Made by a program: the position numbers and the translations under genes. The notes below the pieces were generated by a model, which did not search any database, was not told the origin of the DNA, and saw only the letters and a list, made by a program, of their open reading frames with translations. From Zerene cesonia (lineage: Eukaryota > Arthropoda > Insecta > Lepidoptera > Pieridae), in the NCBI RefSeq assembly GCF_012273895.1, contig NC_052108.1, positions 3,720,001-3,784,000 on the forward strand: a stretch of DNA of 64,000 bases. Reading direction: 5' to 3'. Positions within the stretch are counted from its first letter, which is position 1, and every line of letters begins with the position of its first letter. Positions 51,747 to 63,700 of the stretch are shown in pieces.

Positions 51747-52779
51747 AATAACACAAATAATATACTAGAGAGATTCACTGCAAACAATTTTTTTTAATAA
51801 AATCAAATAATTTAGTTTAACTTGTTTATTTCACATAAAATACGAAATCTTGTAGAAATCTACCGTATCGACCTCCACACACTAACAAATTCTGAATAAA
51901 ACTGACAAGTGACAATTCAATATCGAAATATTCTCAAATGACTTTGACAATTTTACTCACATGCGCCGATCGACTTATGTTTGAATGTACTGATAAAAAT
52001 AAACCACAATTTATTAAATTGTTGTTACGTTTATGTTCCTCGTCTATCTTAGATTTTATTGGAAGTATTTCCGAGCTTTATATAACATACATGAAATATA
52101 AAAACGAGAATTTAATTTAAAAAATAGCAACTAATAATTTTTTATAATTGATGTCAAACAGACGAGGTATTGTTTTACATTCTTATCTCTTTTCTCTTAA
52201 AATATTAATAAAGAGTTCTCACTTTATCTTATTTTAAATACATAACCTTTTTATTAAATAAAAATAGAAATATTTTAAATCATTCAACACATTCGATTTA
52301 AAATGGTATTTTTAAATTGATATGTCTGAATGTTTAAAAATGTGCAATTTCAGTACCTACACAAAGTTGTGCTGTAGTACAATACGCATATTATTTGTCG
52401 CATAGTTTATCTAATCTTGTTTTATTCTAGAGCGTCGACTCAATTGGCTCAATCGAGTCACGCCACTATGACGATGTTAAGGCGATCCTGTTTGAATGGA
52501 CTTTGGCGCACGTGTGCGTCGCGAGTCGCGACTCTTCGGAATTCCTTGCCACTGCGTCGGTTCAATATGTTATCGATGTTGAATCATTATACAGGCCAAT
52601 CACTTTAGGTAATTGTTAATACATAATACGTTGTGAACTGTCTGCAGCTATTTGGTTAATAGCTTACTTACTTATTTATTTGTAGATATACATCTTTAGA
52701 TACTCGTCTTGTAGTAGCCACGTTAAACATGATAATAAAAACATTAAAACACATTGATCAGTATTTAATATTCAATTTG
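51747..52779. other. Spacer between the Pcyt2 start and DMC1 3' end
   Basis: Contains the Pcyt2 5' UTR/promoter (immediately right of 51746) and one isolated exon-like segment at 52431-52608. The rest is AT-rich with nothing recognised. Confidence 0.5.
52431..52608 (+). other. Isolated exon-like segment of unknown identity
   Basis: 178 bp, distinctly GC-richer than its surroundings, flanked on the plus strand by a good acceptor (TTTTATTCTAG, AG at 52429-52430) and donor (TTTAG|GTAATT at 52608/52609). Two plus frames are open across it and no minus frame is. In frame with the first base it reads with a balanced composition (contains HYDDVKAILFEWTLAHVC). I do not recognise it and see no partner exons nearby. 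It could be an exon of an unannotated plus-strand gene or an exon fragment moved by a transposable element. Confidence 0.3.
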
Positions 52780-52785
52780 TTTATT
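52780..52785 (-). terminator. Candidate DMC1 polyadenylation signal
   Basis: AATAAA on the minus strand (TTTATT on plus), 10 nt after the DMC1 stop codon. This would give a very short 3' UTR; alternative signals further downstream exist. Confidence 0.4.
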
Positions 52786-52795
52786 ATTATTTACA

Positions 52796-55700
52796 TTAAT
52801 CTTTAGCATCAGCTACACCACCACTCGTTATTGCAAAAGTAGCTTCACTTTCTGGTAAATCTGGGGAATCATAAATTTTTGCGATTCGATTTTCACCGCG
52901 GCCTTTTCTAAGGGCTATTCTTGTTGTAGAGGCATGGGCTAAAATGTTTCCACCGATAGGTTTTTTGGGATCTACTTGAAAAGATAAAGTAGCCCCTGGA
53001 TCAGCCGTCATTTGATTTGTTATAAAAACTGCTACGTTATATTCTTCGGATATCTAAAATACATATTTTGGTTAAATTCATTTTTTTACTAGATGTTCGC
53101 ACAGAAAAAAGTTCGTAAAGAAATTTCAAACTCGGACCAATAGTTTCGGAGCCTTTAAGGTACAAACAAACAAAAAAACTTTTCCTCTTTATTATATTTC
53201 ATAATTAATCCTCATTAAAAGTATCAATGAATCCATAAGTACGAACGATATGGAAATCCGAAACCAAAGGGTAAATCGGGGTCCTATTTCTATGACTTCG
53301 GCTCTTTGTCATTCAAGAAGTTCAAATTTTCAGAGACAGTGTTCCGTTGCTGCTATAACAACAAATCCTTAATAAAAATTCGAGGTTATGCAACGGTTGG
53401 CACGGTCATAAATGGGATGATTGACTATTTTTTTTGAAGTCATTTAATCTATGAAGTAAGCGCCTATGGCGCCGGTGTATTTAATACTCTTTAGGTTATT
53501 TGTACGGGATCCGTAGTGTCACAAGTGCGACTCGCACTTGACCGATTTTTAAAACAATAATGAAATAATATTTTAATCTAACATTGACCTATGTCGCTAT
53601 TGGAAGATAAAAATATTGTCTTCTGAAATCCAGTATAACATTTATCTTATCGAAAGCCCGAAATGGAGCCATTACAACTTATAGTCCACCCGGATGCTTT
53701 TATCTATGCATTCTTGACACGCGTTTGCTTGATGAGCAGTTTCAAATAAAACCATCATGTAAACAAAATATTACATATTGTATTTTAATTCTTTATTGGT
53801 AATTGTTATTCTCAAGTTTACCATGGCGGCAGACACTGTACTCAAAAATGTCTTATGTATGAAAAATCTCTAAAATCATTTGAAGTTTTTGATGAATAAG
53901 ATTTTTCAATAATTGAATAAACATTCTTGCTAGATTATCAATAGCCATTCAAAGATTAATTGTGTAATATTTTTAAACTTTGCTTAGATATATAAATTGA
54001 TATATCTACTAACATGCCAACTAACCTTTTGCAACCTTGAAAGCACTTGAGCCAATTTTTGTTGTCTGTCTGCTAATTCACCGCGGCCAGAGAAATCAAC
54101 TCGAAATAAAGCCATAATAGAGTCTATTATAAGAAGTTTGAAAACCCCGGCCTCTTCATGAAATTTAGCAGCTACAAAATCTAATAACTCGGCCTATGAC
54201 AATACATTGAAATAAAAAGATGATATGAGTACTTAGTATTTGTGTGAAAAGTGTGAAAATTAATTGAAAAAGTGGATATGTAGGATTCGAATTTCACATT
54301 TTTGTTATAAAAAGTCAAATTTGTAAAAAATAAGAGTTTTCAATTTAATACTGCCACTGTACACAGTACTCAAATAAATGTTGGCTGAGATTATAAATTG
54401 TTTTATAATCTGAAGAATACCTAAAGTTATTGGATGTTTCAGAATAGCTAAGAAATACCTAGATAATAAGAGTCAAAATTTGGTAGTAGTATTAGCAACA
54501 ATAATGTGAGTATGTGTATTTATGAATATGTACTGTATTTTATGGTAAGATTAATAAATCAAACCAAAATGGTTCGACATCTATCCAATCAACATTGAAC
54601 ATCAATTGATTATGTGGATTAAAAAGTGGAGCAAGGAACGCCATATTTAGATCTTGTTTATCTTAAGATGTTAAAACTAGCTCAGTATTGATGTTAGCGA
54701 CCTGATTAGTTCTTCTATAGTAACCTGCATGATGTGTGTACTCAATTTCCATGATGACGATTTATTTACTTTTTAAACATATTTAATATTATTTACATAT
54801 TCTAGGTAGGTATAATATTATTACATTATAATATTATTTACATATTCTAGGTTCAGTGGTGAGAACCTCGGACTTCAAAATCGGTAAGTCGGGGTTCGAG
54901 ACCGAGCGAGCGCGCAGGAAATAAATTGATTTTTCAATTTATCTGCGCATGTAGATAACATCACCACTTCTTGAAACGGTGAAGGAAAACATCGTGAGGA
55001 AACCGGCATGTCCGAGAATCAAAAGTTCAACGACATGTGACATCTGCCAACCCGCACTTGGCCAGCGTGGTGGATTATGGCCTGAACCCTCATAGGAGGC
55101 CTGTGTCCCAGCAGTGGGAACATATATGGGCTGATGATGATGATGATTCTAGGTAGGTACTGAAGACCTAGATAAAAGCAAAAACAGTAAATTCATTTAA
55201 ATAGGTATCAGCGAAATTAGTTTCTGTTGAGTGATAAAATTGTTATCTTTCGGAAAGGAAGTCCGTCATTTAGCCATATAGGCCTAGCCTATTATTTATT
55301 TATTTCATTATTTTCATTTTTTTTTGTTTCATATATTTATATCATAACGTAACAAGCCTAATGTAAATGCATTGATAAATATACATTTTTGTCTAGATTA
55401 AAGTCTCATCTGTGTTATGTCCCTGAAAAAGAATCTTAATTAGTTACCTGATGCTCCGAGGTATATGCTCTTGCGTATAACACGTTATCCAAAACTCCAT
55501 TTTGATCCAAGTTAAACCTATCTGCGATAGGCCTTAACCGATCTGGGCGACTTTTGTGTGCGTTAAGAAACATAACAAGAATTTTTCGGGACATATGAGA
55601 TAAAAATATGTCTGAAGCATGGGGGCTGCGCTGCACTGCTTAACGCATTTTTTCAATTTAGTTAATAATAATAATGACAATTATTTATTTGCATAATGTG

Positions 55701-56586
55701 TGTACAAAAGATTACAATACGATCAACATATTAGCCACAAAGGGCATGCAAATTTCATTACCTCCGCGTCATTACATAATAATTTTATAGTAAAATTTTT
55801 GACATTATATATAAATTACATTAATTAATGGTTCTCATTTATATTGAAATTATATAAATGGGATTTAATATTTTATTCTAATCTTATGAAAGGATACAAG
55901 GTATGTTCTGTATCTAAAAACATTACTTTCCCGCCATGGTAACCAAAGGAGTTTGGTATTTGTGTTGTAACGCATAGAGTATGAGACAATTGTGTTTTTC
56001 CAGTGCGAAATTCACCAAAAACTTCGGTAATCGCCATAGATTCAATTCCGCCAGCCAACAATTTGCTTAAACATGACAAAATGTGAGATTAGTGTCATAT
56101 CAAAAAATATACTGTATAATATGTTTAAGTAAGTATGTATTTAGTGTTACATGTACATATTTTTAAGTTCTTCATAATGCGTCAAAATGTAAACGTGTAA
56201 AAAATACAGACATTAATATTTTATTACTATAAGAAGTTGAACATTATAGATTGTATTGCTTACTCTAATTCATTGCTTCCGGTGCTGATTTTAAAAACTT
56301 GTTTTCGTCGGTCACTAACTTCCAAGGCTGTCATAAATCCAAGAGTTACGACTTTTAAACATGCTTCTTTTATTTTTTCAACTTTTGTTTCGGAAAAACC
56401 TTTTATATTACACAATTTCTTTTTTGTAGACATTTGAATGCCTTTTATCGTGCAAATACCTGCACTCTTTAATTTTTTTATATCGGCTACATTTATTCCA
56501 TGTTTTTGTAAAATGTCTACGTCTTGAAAGAAACTTTCCTCTTCATCATTTTCAGATATGTTGTCATCAAGTGCTTTATCAATCAT
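52796..56586 (-). CDS. DMC1: Meiotic recombinase DMC1, five exons, complete
   Basis: DMC1 is the meiosis-specific RecA/RAD51-family strand-exchange protein acting with RAD51 on resected double-strand breaks in the nucleus. Minus-strand exons are 56586-56264, 56065-55898, 55550-55448, 54193-54026 and 53053-52796, 1020 nt giving 339 aa (human 340). All junctions are GT-AG with matching phases. Seen: N-terminal HhH domain with LQKHGINVADIKKLKS and CTIKGIQM, which are DMC1-type and not RAD51-type; Walker A GEFRTGKT (residues 125-132); RPDRLRPIADRF; Walker B KLLIIDS; DNA-binding loop regions FSGRGELADRQQ and QMTADPGATLSF; C-terminal KKPIGGNILAHASTTR and KIYDSPDLPESEATFAIT. The ATG at 56586 is preferred over an upstream in-frame GTG. 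All catalytic residues are intact. Transcribed divergently from ZC3H18. Confidence 0.97.
53080..53560. repeat. Lepidopteran interspersed repeat in DMC1 intron 4
   Basis: Starts near TTTCAAACTCGGACCAATAG and ends TGCGACTCGCACTTGACCGA. A short relative of the right end, GAAGTGCGAGTCGGACTCGC, lies at 48808-48835 in Pcyt2 intron 5. Recurrent in lepidopteran genomes by general knowledge; class unknown to me. Confidence 0.5.
54853..55145 (+). repeat. tRNA-derived SINE with (GAT)n tail in DMC1 intron 3
   Basis: Head with TTCAGTGGTGAGAACCTCGG and B-box-like GGGGTTCGAGACC, body with TGAAGGAAAACATCGTGAGG, 3' part GCCAGCGTGGTGGATTATGG and GTGTCCCAGCAGTGGGAAC, and tail TGATGATGATGA. ATTCTAGGT at 54844-54852 and 55146-55154 is the likely target-site duplication. 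A 23-bp stretch left of the insertion (54785-54807) is repeated at 54830-54852. Confidence 0.8.
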
Positions 56587-57298
56587 ATTTCTTAGCACTT
56601 ATACCAACTATCAAATTGTAAGAATTATAGAGTCGGTCGTATCGTCGACGAAATTAGCAAAAGACGAAAATTTAAGTTTCCCGCCTAAAACATTATTTCT
56701 TAATTCGTTTATTGTAAGTTGTCACTGGATACAAGGAATTGTATTTTTTGATATGGTTCTAAAGAAATGCGTATTGAATTTATACGTTATTACAAAACAT
56801 AAATATAAAAGATATGCACATTAATATTAACTGAATATATCAAATGTAGTTTATGATTTATTTGCCCAGCAACTTTAGTGTTAAAACAAATAGATACCTA
56901 ATGATTAGGTATACTTTGAAATTTTATCTGTTGTCTTTTGTCGATGACGTTTATTATTTTTAATCTACGTAGTCGATTGCTGCGATGCGATGAGAAAGGC
57001 TTTCGGCGCAAATTGAAGATTTTTTTAATTATAATTTTAATATTACTTCAAGAATTTTCCGTCTATTCTTCCTAAGTTAAGGTAAGGGCGTAAGTTAACC
57101 TTACGGAAGCTAAGAAAAGTGATTATTTATTATGTTCTTATATATTTCCTCCTGTATCACAGCCATGTTGAAGTAGTGTTGATTTTAATAAGTTTTCGTC
57201 AGTTTATCGTTTAATAGAAAGTTAAAGTTCTCACAAGTATATGTGACAGACCTAAGTTTCGTTTTGTGTTGTGATTAAAAAAGTTGAAAGTCTTTAAA
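56587..57298. promoter_or_regulatory. Divergent promoter region between DMC1 and ZC3H18
   Basis: About 700 bp separate the DMC1 ATG from the first ATG of the inferred ZC3H18 leader exon. It is AT-rich with no repeat recognised and no obvious TATA pair. Since the genes are head to head, both start sites must lie here. No meiosis-specific element was identified. Confidence 0.5.
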
Positions 57299-57352
57299 AT
57301 GAAAAGTGATGTAAAGTGCCATCGATACTGGCGTCAAGGCGTTCATATTAAG
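57299..57352 (+). other. Inferred ZC3H18 leader exon end with an upstream ATG
   Basis: ATG at 57299 in a strong context (TTTAAAATG) opens 18 codons up to a good donor (AAG|GTAAGG, exon end 57352). Spliced to the acceptor at 57748/57749 it would enter the coding exon in a frame different from ZC3H18 and continue to the stop at 57986-57988, making a 97-aa overlapping upstream ORF. The exon is inferred from its donor and position only. Confidence 0.4.
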
Positions 57353-57750
57353 GTAAGGCTGGATGTGTCTCTACATACATCAGAAAGTAGTAATCTACCA
57401 GTAAAGTGAATATTGAACTTTATAAAAATAAAAGAATTATAACAATGTTCAAGGCTGATTTGTGTATGGAGCTCTTCCTTTAAAGATTATTAGTAAAGAT
57501 CTTCGAACTTTTCCTGAGAAACTACCTGTATTGTAAAAGACTTTGTATATTATATATTGTATGAAAGGGCAGAGGGACCTTAATCAAATTTTAAGTTTTC
57601 TTATTTTATTATAATTTTGTTTGCTTTTATTATTATTAACAACCTTATGTTACCATCTTAATTTGCATTAATTATATTGTGCTTGTTTGGGAAGGGTAAT
57701 ATTAAACATTGAAATTATCTACATGCATCATTACAAAAACATTTGCAGGA

Positions 57751-60700
57751 ATGGATTCGGAAGATTCCCGTGATGCTGGGGACACACAGTCAACATCAAG
57801 CAGTAGTAGTTCCAGTTCTAGAAGCAGAAGGAGTTCTTCATCTGAGAGTTCCAAGAGAGACCCTAAATCCCCGCCACATTCTCCTTCACCACCTAGATCT
57901 AATGGTCCAAGATCTCCATCTCCAGAGAGTAGGTCCCAATCACCACAAAAGTCACCTAATAACAGACCACAAACACCAGATAACCTGAGCGGTGCACATT
58001 CAGATATAAATTCTCCAGAAAATTCAATGCCAGCTTCACCTGTTAGACCAAAGTCTCCTCCAGAAGCACCAAAATCCCCAAGTGATATGGGCTCAAATAT
58101 TGATTCTCCAGAAAGGCCAGAACAATATTCAGCTGGTCCCAAAACACCTCAGAGCCCTACTAGTTCTGCTAAATCACCAATCACCCGGTCACAACCAGTC
58201 TCACCTGATTCTGCCTCTCAAGTAACATCACCTGCTTCTAGAAATCCTGAACCTAGATCCCGATCATCTTCACCATCACCAGACAGGGCTTCACCCACGA
58301 CATCACCTCAAAGAGCAGTAGTTAGCAATAATGAATGGGAAAATAAAGACAAATGGAGAAGACACACAAAAGCCGAGCAAAAAATGGTTGCTGCACCCAG
58401 AGGAAGAAGCCAATCAGAATCTAGCCAGTCTAGCAAAAGTTCTACTTACAATAAGAGGACAAATGCCAAAGATCCAGCTACTGAAGAAATTTCAGATGGT
58501 AATTATTCCCACTTTAAACTTTGCTTTCCACTTTTGCCTTCCTACTTAATGCCATATAAAAATTTGAGTACAATTTGTTAATTTAAAAAAACTTTTAATT
58601 ATGTAGGGGAAATGGAATCTGATCAAGAAGACAGGAAATCAAGGAGCAAATCAATGACAAGTGACAAAGGAGAAAATAAGGAGAATAATTTAAGCCATGA
58701 TGATTTATCTGATGTATCAGATTTAGATTCTGATGGGGGTGAAGAGAAGTCATCAAAGGTGAGCTTTTTATGTTTTGTGACTGTTAAATTAATAATAAAA
58801 AAAGGTAATATGTGTTAAAATCTCTATTGAAAGATTGCTTACAACACTAAAAAAGAGAAACATTTTTGTTGCAGAATGCTAGATTTTACTTCATGGATGC
58901 TCATTGTTTCACTGTGTTAATCCATAAAATAAATTTTATTAAAATAGATGACAAAAATTAAATTGTTAAAACATAACTAACAATTTTTTTATATGAAAAC
59001 TAATGTACATTTATTTATTTAGACAAGACCACATTCAAAGAAGCAAGAAGCAGTGAACGGCACTAGCAGACAATCATCACCTAAATCTGAAAAGGAGAGA
59101 GATTCACCGAAGATGGAAAAGGTATTGATGGTCTATGAATTTGTACAACTATACTTAATTCATTTTTGTATTAAAACAATTATTCATATTTACTATTTTA
59201 CAGTTAAACCTAATTATACCATAACTAACATCCTATTGTGTTTCCTCTGCATTCAAGCTATAAGGGTTTTTAAAGAATAATTATTTACATTAATTTATGT
59301 TACTATGTTTTTTTGTAATTTGTAAAGGTTGTACAAGAAAAGACAAGTAATACAGAAGATGCTGAAGAACAGTTGGACTTCGAGGCAGAGGAGGGTGAAT
59401 GTGTTGAACCTTCCAAACCAAAGGACCAGTCTAATGGCGAAGTTGACACACAGTCAGTTGAAAAAGGTAATAATTTTTGTGATTATTCATAAATTTTTTT
59501 TAATAATGTCTTAGAAATGTTGTGAATTTTCTAAATAAAGTCTGGTGTTAGTATNNNNNNNNNNNNNNNNNNNNNNNNNNNNNNNNNNNNNNNNNNNNNN
59601 NNNNNNNNNNNNNNNNNNNNNNNNNNNNNNNNNNNNNNNNNNNNNNNNNNNNNNNNNNNNNNNNNNNNNNNNNNNNNNNNNNNNNNNNNNNNNNNNNNNN
59701 NNNNNNNNNNNNNNNNNNNNNNNNNNNNNNNNNNNNNNNNNNNNNNNNNNNNNNNNNNNNNNNNNNNNNNNNNNNNNNNNNNNNNNNNNNNNNNNNNNNN
59801 NNNNNNNNNNNNNNNNNNNNNNNNNNNNNNNNNNNNNNNNNNNNNNNNNNNNNNNNNNNNNNNNNNNNNNNNNNNNNNNNNNNNNNNNNNNNNNNNNNNN
59901 NNNNNNNNNNNNNNNNNNNNNNNNNNNNNNNNNNNNNNNNNNNNNNNNNNNNNNNNNNNNNNNNNNNNNNNNNNNNNNNNNNNNNNNNNNNNNNNNNNNN
60001 NNNNNNNNNNNNNNNNNNNNNNNNNNNNNNNNNNNNNNNNNNNNNNNNNNNNNNNNNNNNNNNNNNNNNNNNNNNNNNNNNNNNNNNNNNNNNNNNNNNN
60101 NNNNNNNNNNNNNNNNNNNNNNNNNNNNNNNNNNNNNNNNNNNNNNNNNNNNNNNNNNNNNNNNNNNNNNNNNNNNNNNNNNNNNNNNNNNNNNNNNNNN
60201 NNNNNNNNNNNNNNNNNNNNNNNNNNNNNNNNNNNNNNNNNNNNNNNNNNNNNNNNNNNNNNNNNNNNNNNNNNNNNNNNNNNNNNNNNNNNNNNNNNNN
60301 NNNNNNNNNNNNNNNNNNNNNNNNNNNNNNNNNNNNNNNNNNNNNNNNNNNNNNNNNNNNNNNNNNNNNNNNNNNNNNNNNNNNNNNNNNNNNNNNNNNN
60401 NNNNNNNNNNNNNNNNNNNNNNNNNNNNNNNNNNNNNNNNNNNNNNNNNNNNNNNNNNNNNNNNNNNNNNNNNNNNNNNNNNNNNNNNNNNNNNNNNNNN
60501 NNNNNNNNNNNNNNNNNNNNNNNNNNNNNNNNNNNNNNNNNNNNNNNNNNNNNNATTTGCATCAGTCAGTGATAGAATTTATGAAATGGTTTTAATTAAG
60601 GTATAAAATGATAAATACATTGATACATAAAAAAATAATTTTAAATCATAACATAACTTGAATTGCTTTGTAAATACTCAGATGAAGAAGTAAAACCGGG

Positions 60701-63700
60701 AAAACGATCACGCGGGTCATCGTTAGAAGAAGGTGAGGTCTCAGATGAGGCGGAGAGAAGACCAGAAGAAAGTGAACCAAAACCTGTGTGTAGGTTCTTC
60801 TCAAGGGGTGCTTGCACTTGGGGCGTTAGTTGCCGGTAAGAACATTTGTGTAAAAAAAAAATCTTGTCATGATAGAATTTACAAGTACCTCTAAATTAAG
60901 TGCTAATGTCAGAGGAACAAATTACTACTATTTCATATTTATTATTTTGTATAATATCTTATACAAAATAGAAGACCAGTTGGGCACTAGGGTGAAGTTT
61001 TTTTTTGTCATTTATAAGGAAATGCCATATGTACCGATGTTCATATCAATGGTGAAAGTATATAAAAGTAGCTTATCTTATATATAAAATTCTCGTGTCA
61101 CAGTTTTCGTTGCCATACTCCTCCGAAACGGCTTGACCGATTGCTCTGAAATTTGGTAAGCATATTGGGTAGGTCTGAGAATCGGCCAACATCTATTTTT
61201 TATCCCGATATTCCTACGGGATACGGTCTTACGCGGGTGAAACCGCGGGGCGCAGCTAGTATTTTTATATTTTTTTAAATAATTTTTTTATCCATAGGTT
61301 CCTCCACCCGGGTGTCACGGATAAGGGCAACTACAACATGTTCGATGTGGTGCGCGGCGTGCCGCCGGCCGGCTTCCCCGCCGCGGCGCCGCGCGACTCC
61401 GCGCCGCCCGAGTCCGCTTGGGAGCGGGGCCTGCGGACCGCTAAGGAGGTGTGTGCTAGTTATTGAGTTTAACGTTCGGATAAAATTGATTTATAGTGTG
61501 TTCATGTTATGATTGATTTTAAAATGTATTACTTTTTTTAAATGTGTCGTTTTGTAATTCTGAAATCAGTTGGATGTTTTTTAGTACTTACATTACATTC
61601 TTATTCCTTTGGCTGTCAGGTATTTATGGGTTTGTTTACAACATAAATTTTCAAATTATAAAATAGATGCTCCGGATAGCGAACAAACGCAAAGAGCAAG
61701 ACATGGACTTTGAAGAGAAGAAGCTGCATCTCTCTGTGGGCGGTGTGGTCCATGACCCTGACGCAGAACTTGCATATGCGGCCGCTGCAGTGGGTGCTTC
61801 GCCCCCGCCACCGCATGAGGTCCCACCAGCCAGGGATACAGATGTCTATAGGTATTTTTGTTTATTATCTAGACCAACAAATTAAAAAGTCATCGTATAA
61901 TAAAATAATTGGTATATACTACTTACATATATGGTAAATAATATAATTAAAAAATTTCAATTTACTGTATTTTAAGCCACTTGTTTATAAGTATTTTTTT
62001 AATTAATAATGCGATTAATAATATATTCTGTGGTCACGTCTAAGTTTTCATGGTATATATATGATCATTTTTACCTTTGAAACCGCCATAATACAATTTA
62101 AATTTTTCACATTGAAGATGTTTTCAAAGTTTAAAGTGGCTATGGATTTCAGTAAATTGTGAAAATGTATTTGTTCCATTTATAATTATATAATGATCAT
62201 CAGGGCATACGGCATGCCGTACCGCGGCCGCTACCCGCGCGCTCCGGGCGACGAGCGCGAGCGGTACTACGAGCGGGAGCGGGGCTACGAGCGGGAGCGG
62301 GCTTACGAGCGACCGCCATACTATGACGAGTACGGGGTGCCGCCCGATGACGCGGCGCATCATAAGGTGTGTATTCATATAAAGCAACACGTTTCATATG
62401 ATCAAAAATGCCACGTATTTGATTCAACTGGTTATTTAATATAGTGTAGTCGCTTTACTCCCAACCTCTCCCCTCGTAATTAAAATCTGACTGCTCCTAT
62501 GTGTCACGGGATGCATTTCTTAGAGTGTATTAAAAAATTATATGTATTTACAATTTCAAGCATTGATTGTCCCATAGGTATTATTCATTTATTAATATAT
62601 GCCATGTATGTAATGTTGTATACAAAATTTTTTAATCAAAATAAATTTATTTTTTAGTTTTTTTCGATAATTAATTATAGCTATTATAATAATTGATGCA
62701 CCATTTACTCAGCGTCGCGTGCGTCCATCCCGCGAGGTGATAGTGCAGCGCGCGGAGGTGGAGCGGCGCGAGGGGCGGGAGGTGCGCGAGCTGCGCGACG
62801 TGCGCGACGCGCGGCGCGAGGGCCGCGAGGGACGCGAGGGCCGGGAGGGCCGCGGCGACGAGTGGGCCGACCCCTGGATGAGGGCCGAGCCGGCCGCGCG
62901 CCGCCGCCGCGCCCCCTCCAGCGACGACTCGTACTCCTCCTCCAGGTGCGTGCGAGTAGCGTGCGGCGCGTAGCCGCAGTAGCGTGTACGTAGATGTAGG
63001 TCGCGTCTAATAAGTTATTGCTGTAGGTACGGTACGGTGTATGGTAGCGTAACCAGTGGGGTGCAGTTTTCGAGTAGGGTTTTGAATTTGGATTTAGTTA
63101 TTGTTTTGTATTATCGTTGATAATGGTTGACGTGCACTGTACTTTTTTTTAATTTTTATTACAGTATGTTTTTTACATAGATTGATTGATCAAATAACTT
63201 ATTAGACGAGTGGTGATGATGCAATACTTTGTGCACGAAGCATTTGTATAAGTCATAATTTTTTTTGCACTTAATTTTTTTGCTAGAATGCGACCCAGAT
63301 CACTGCACAAAGAATTGTCGTGTCTGTAATTGTCTAGGCCATATTTAAAAAAAGTTAAAAGTATCAGTTGTTGTAGAAATCTACATGAGAACAAATTGTA
63401 TTTGTTTCAATTCGACAATTCATACGTTGACCTCTTGCAAACGTTATTAATTTGTCATTTTTCTCCGTCCCCCCCTCTCCCCGCCGGGTGACGCTTTCAT
63501 AACAAAATCGCGGTGTTTTGGTGAATCACACTGACGATACTCGATCTCTATTTGCATGCCTCCTATCACTCATTGGGTTCCGCTGCTACTCTGCGTGTGT
63601 GTGCGTGTACACGCGTGCACGAGGGACGTGTTCGTGCGCGCTTGCGTGTGTGTGTGTGTGTGTGTGTGTGTTGTGCGTGTGTGTGTGTCGCCCCCGCACC

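Noticed and set aside
55898..56065. DMC1 exon 2 reading on to a stop as a truncated protein
   Set aside because: The apparent C-terminal extension after the ACC TT at 55898 is intron. GT at 55897-55896 splices in phase to 55550, restoring the conserved FRPDRLR segment.
57702..58142. Minus-strand 146-codon ORF opposite ZC3H18
   Set aside because: Acidic/Leu-rich shadow of the Ser/Pro-rich coding strand, with no independent start context or homology.
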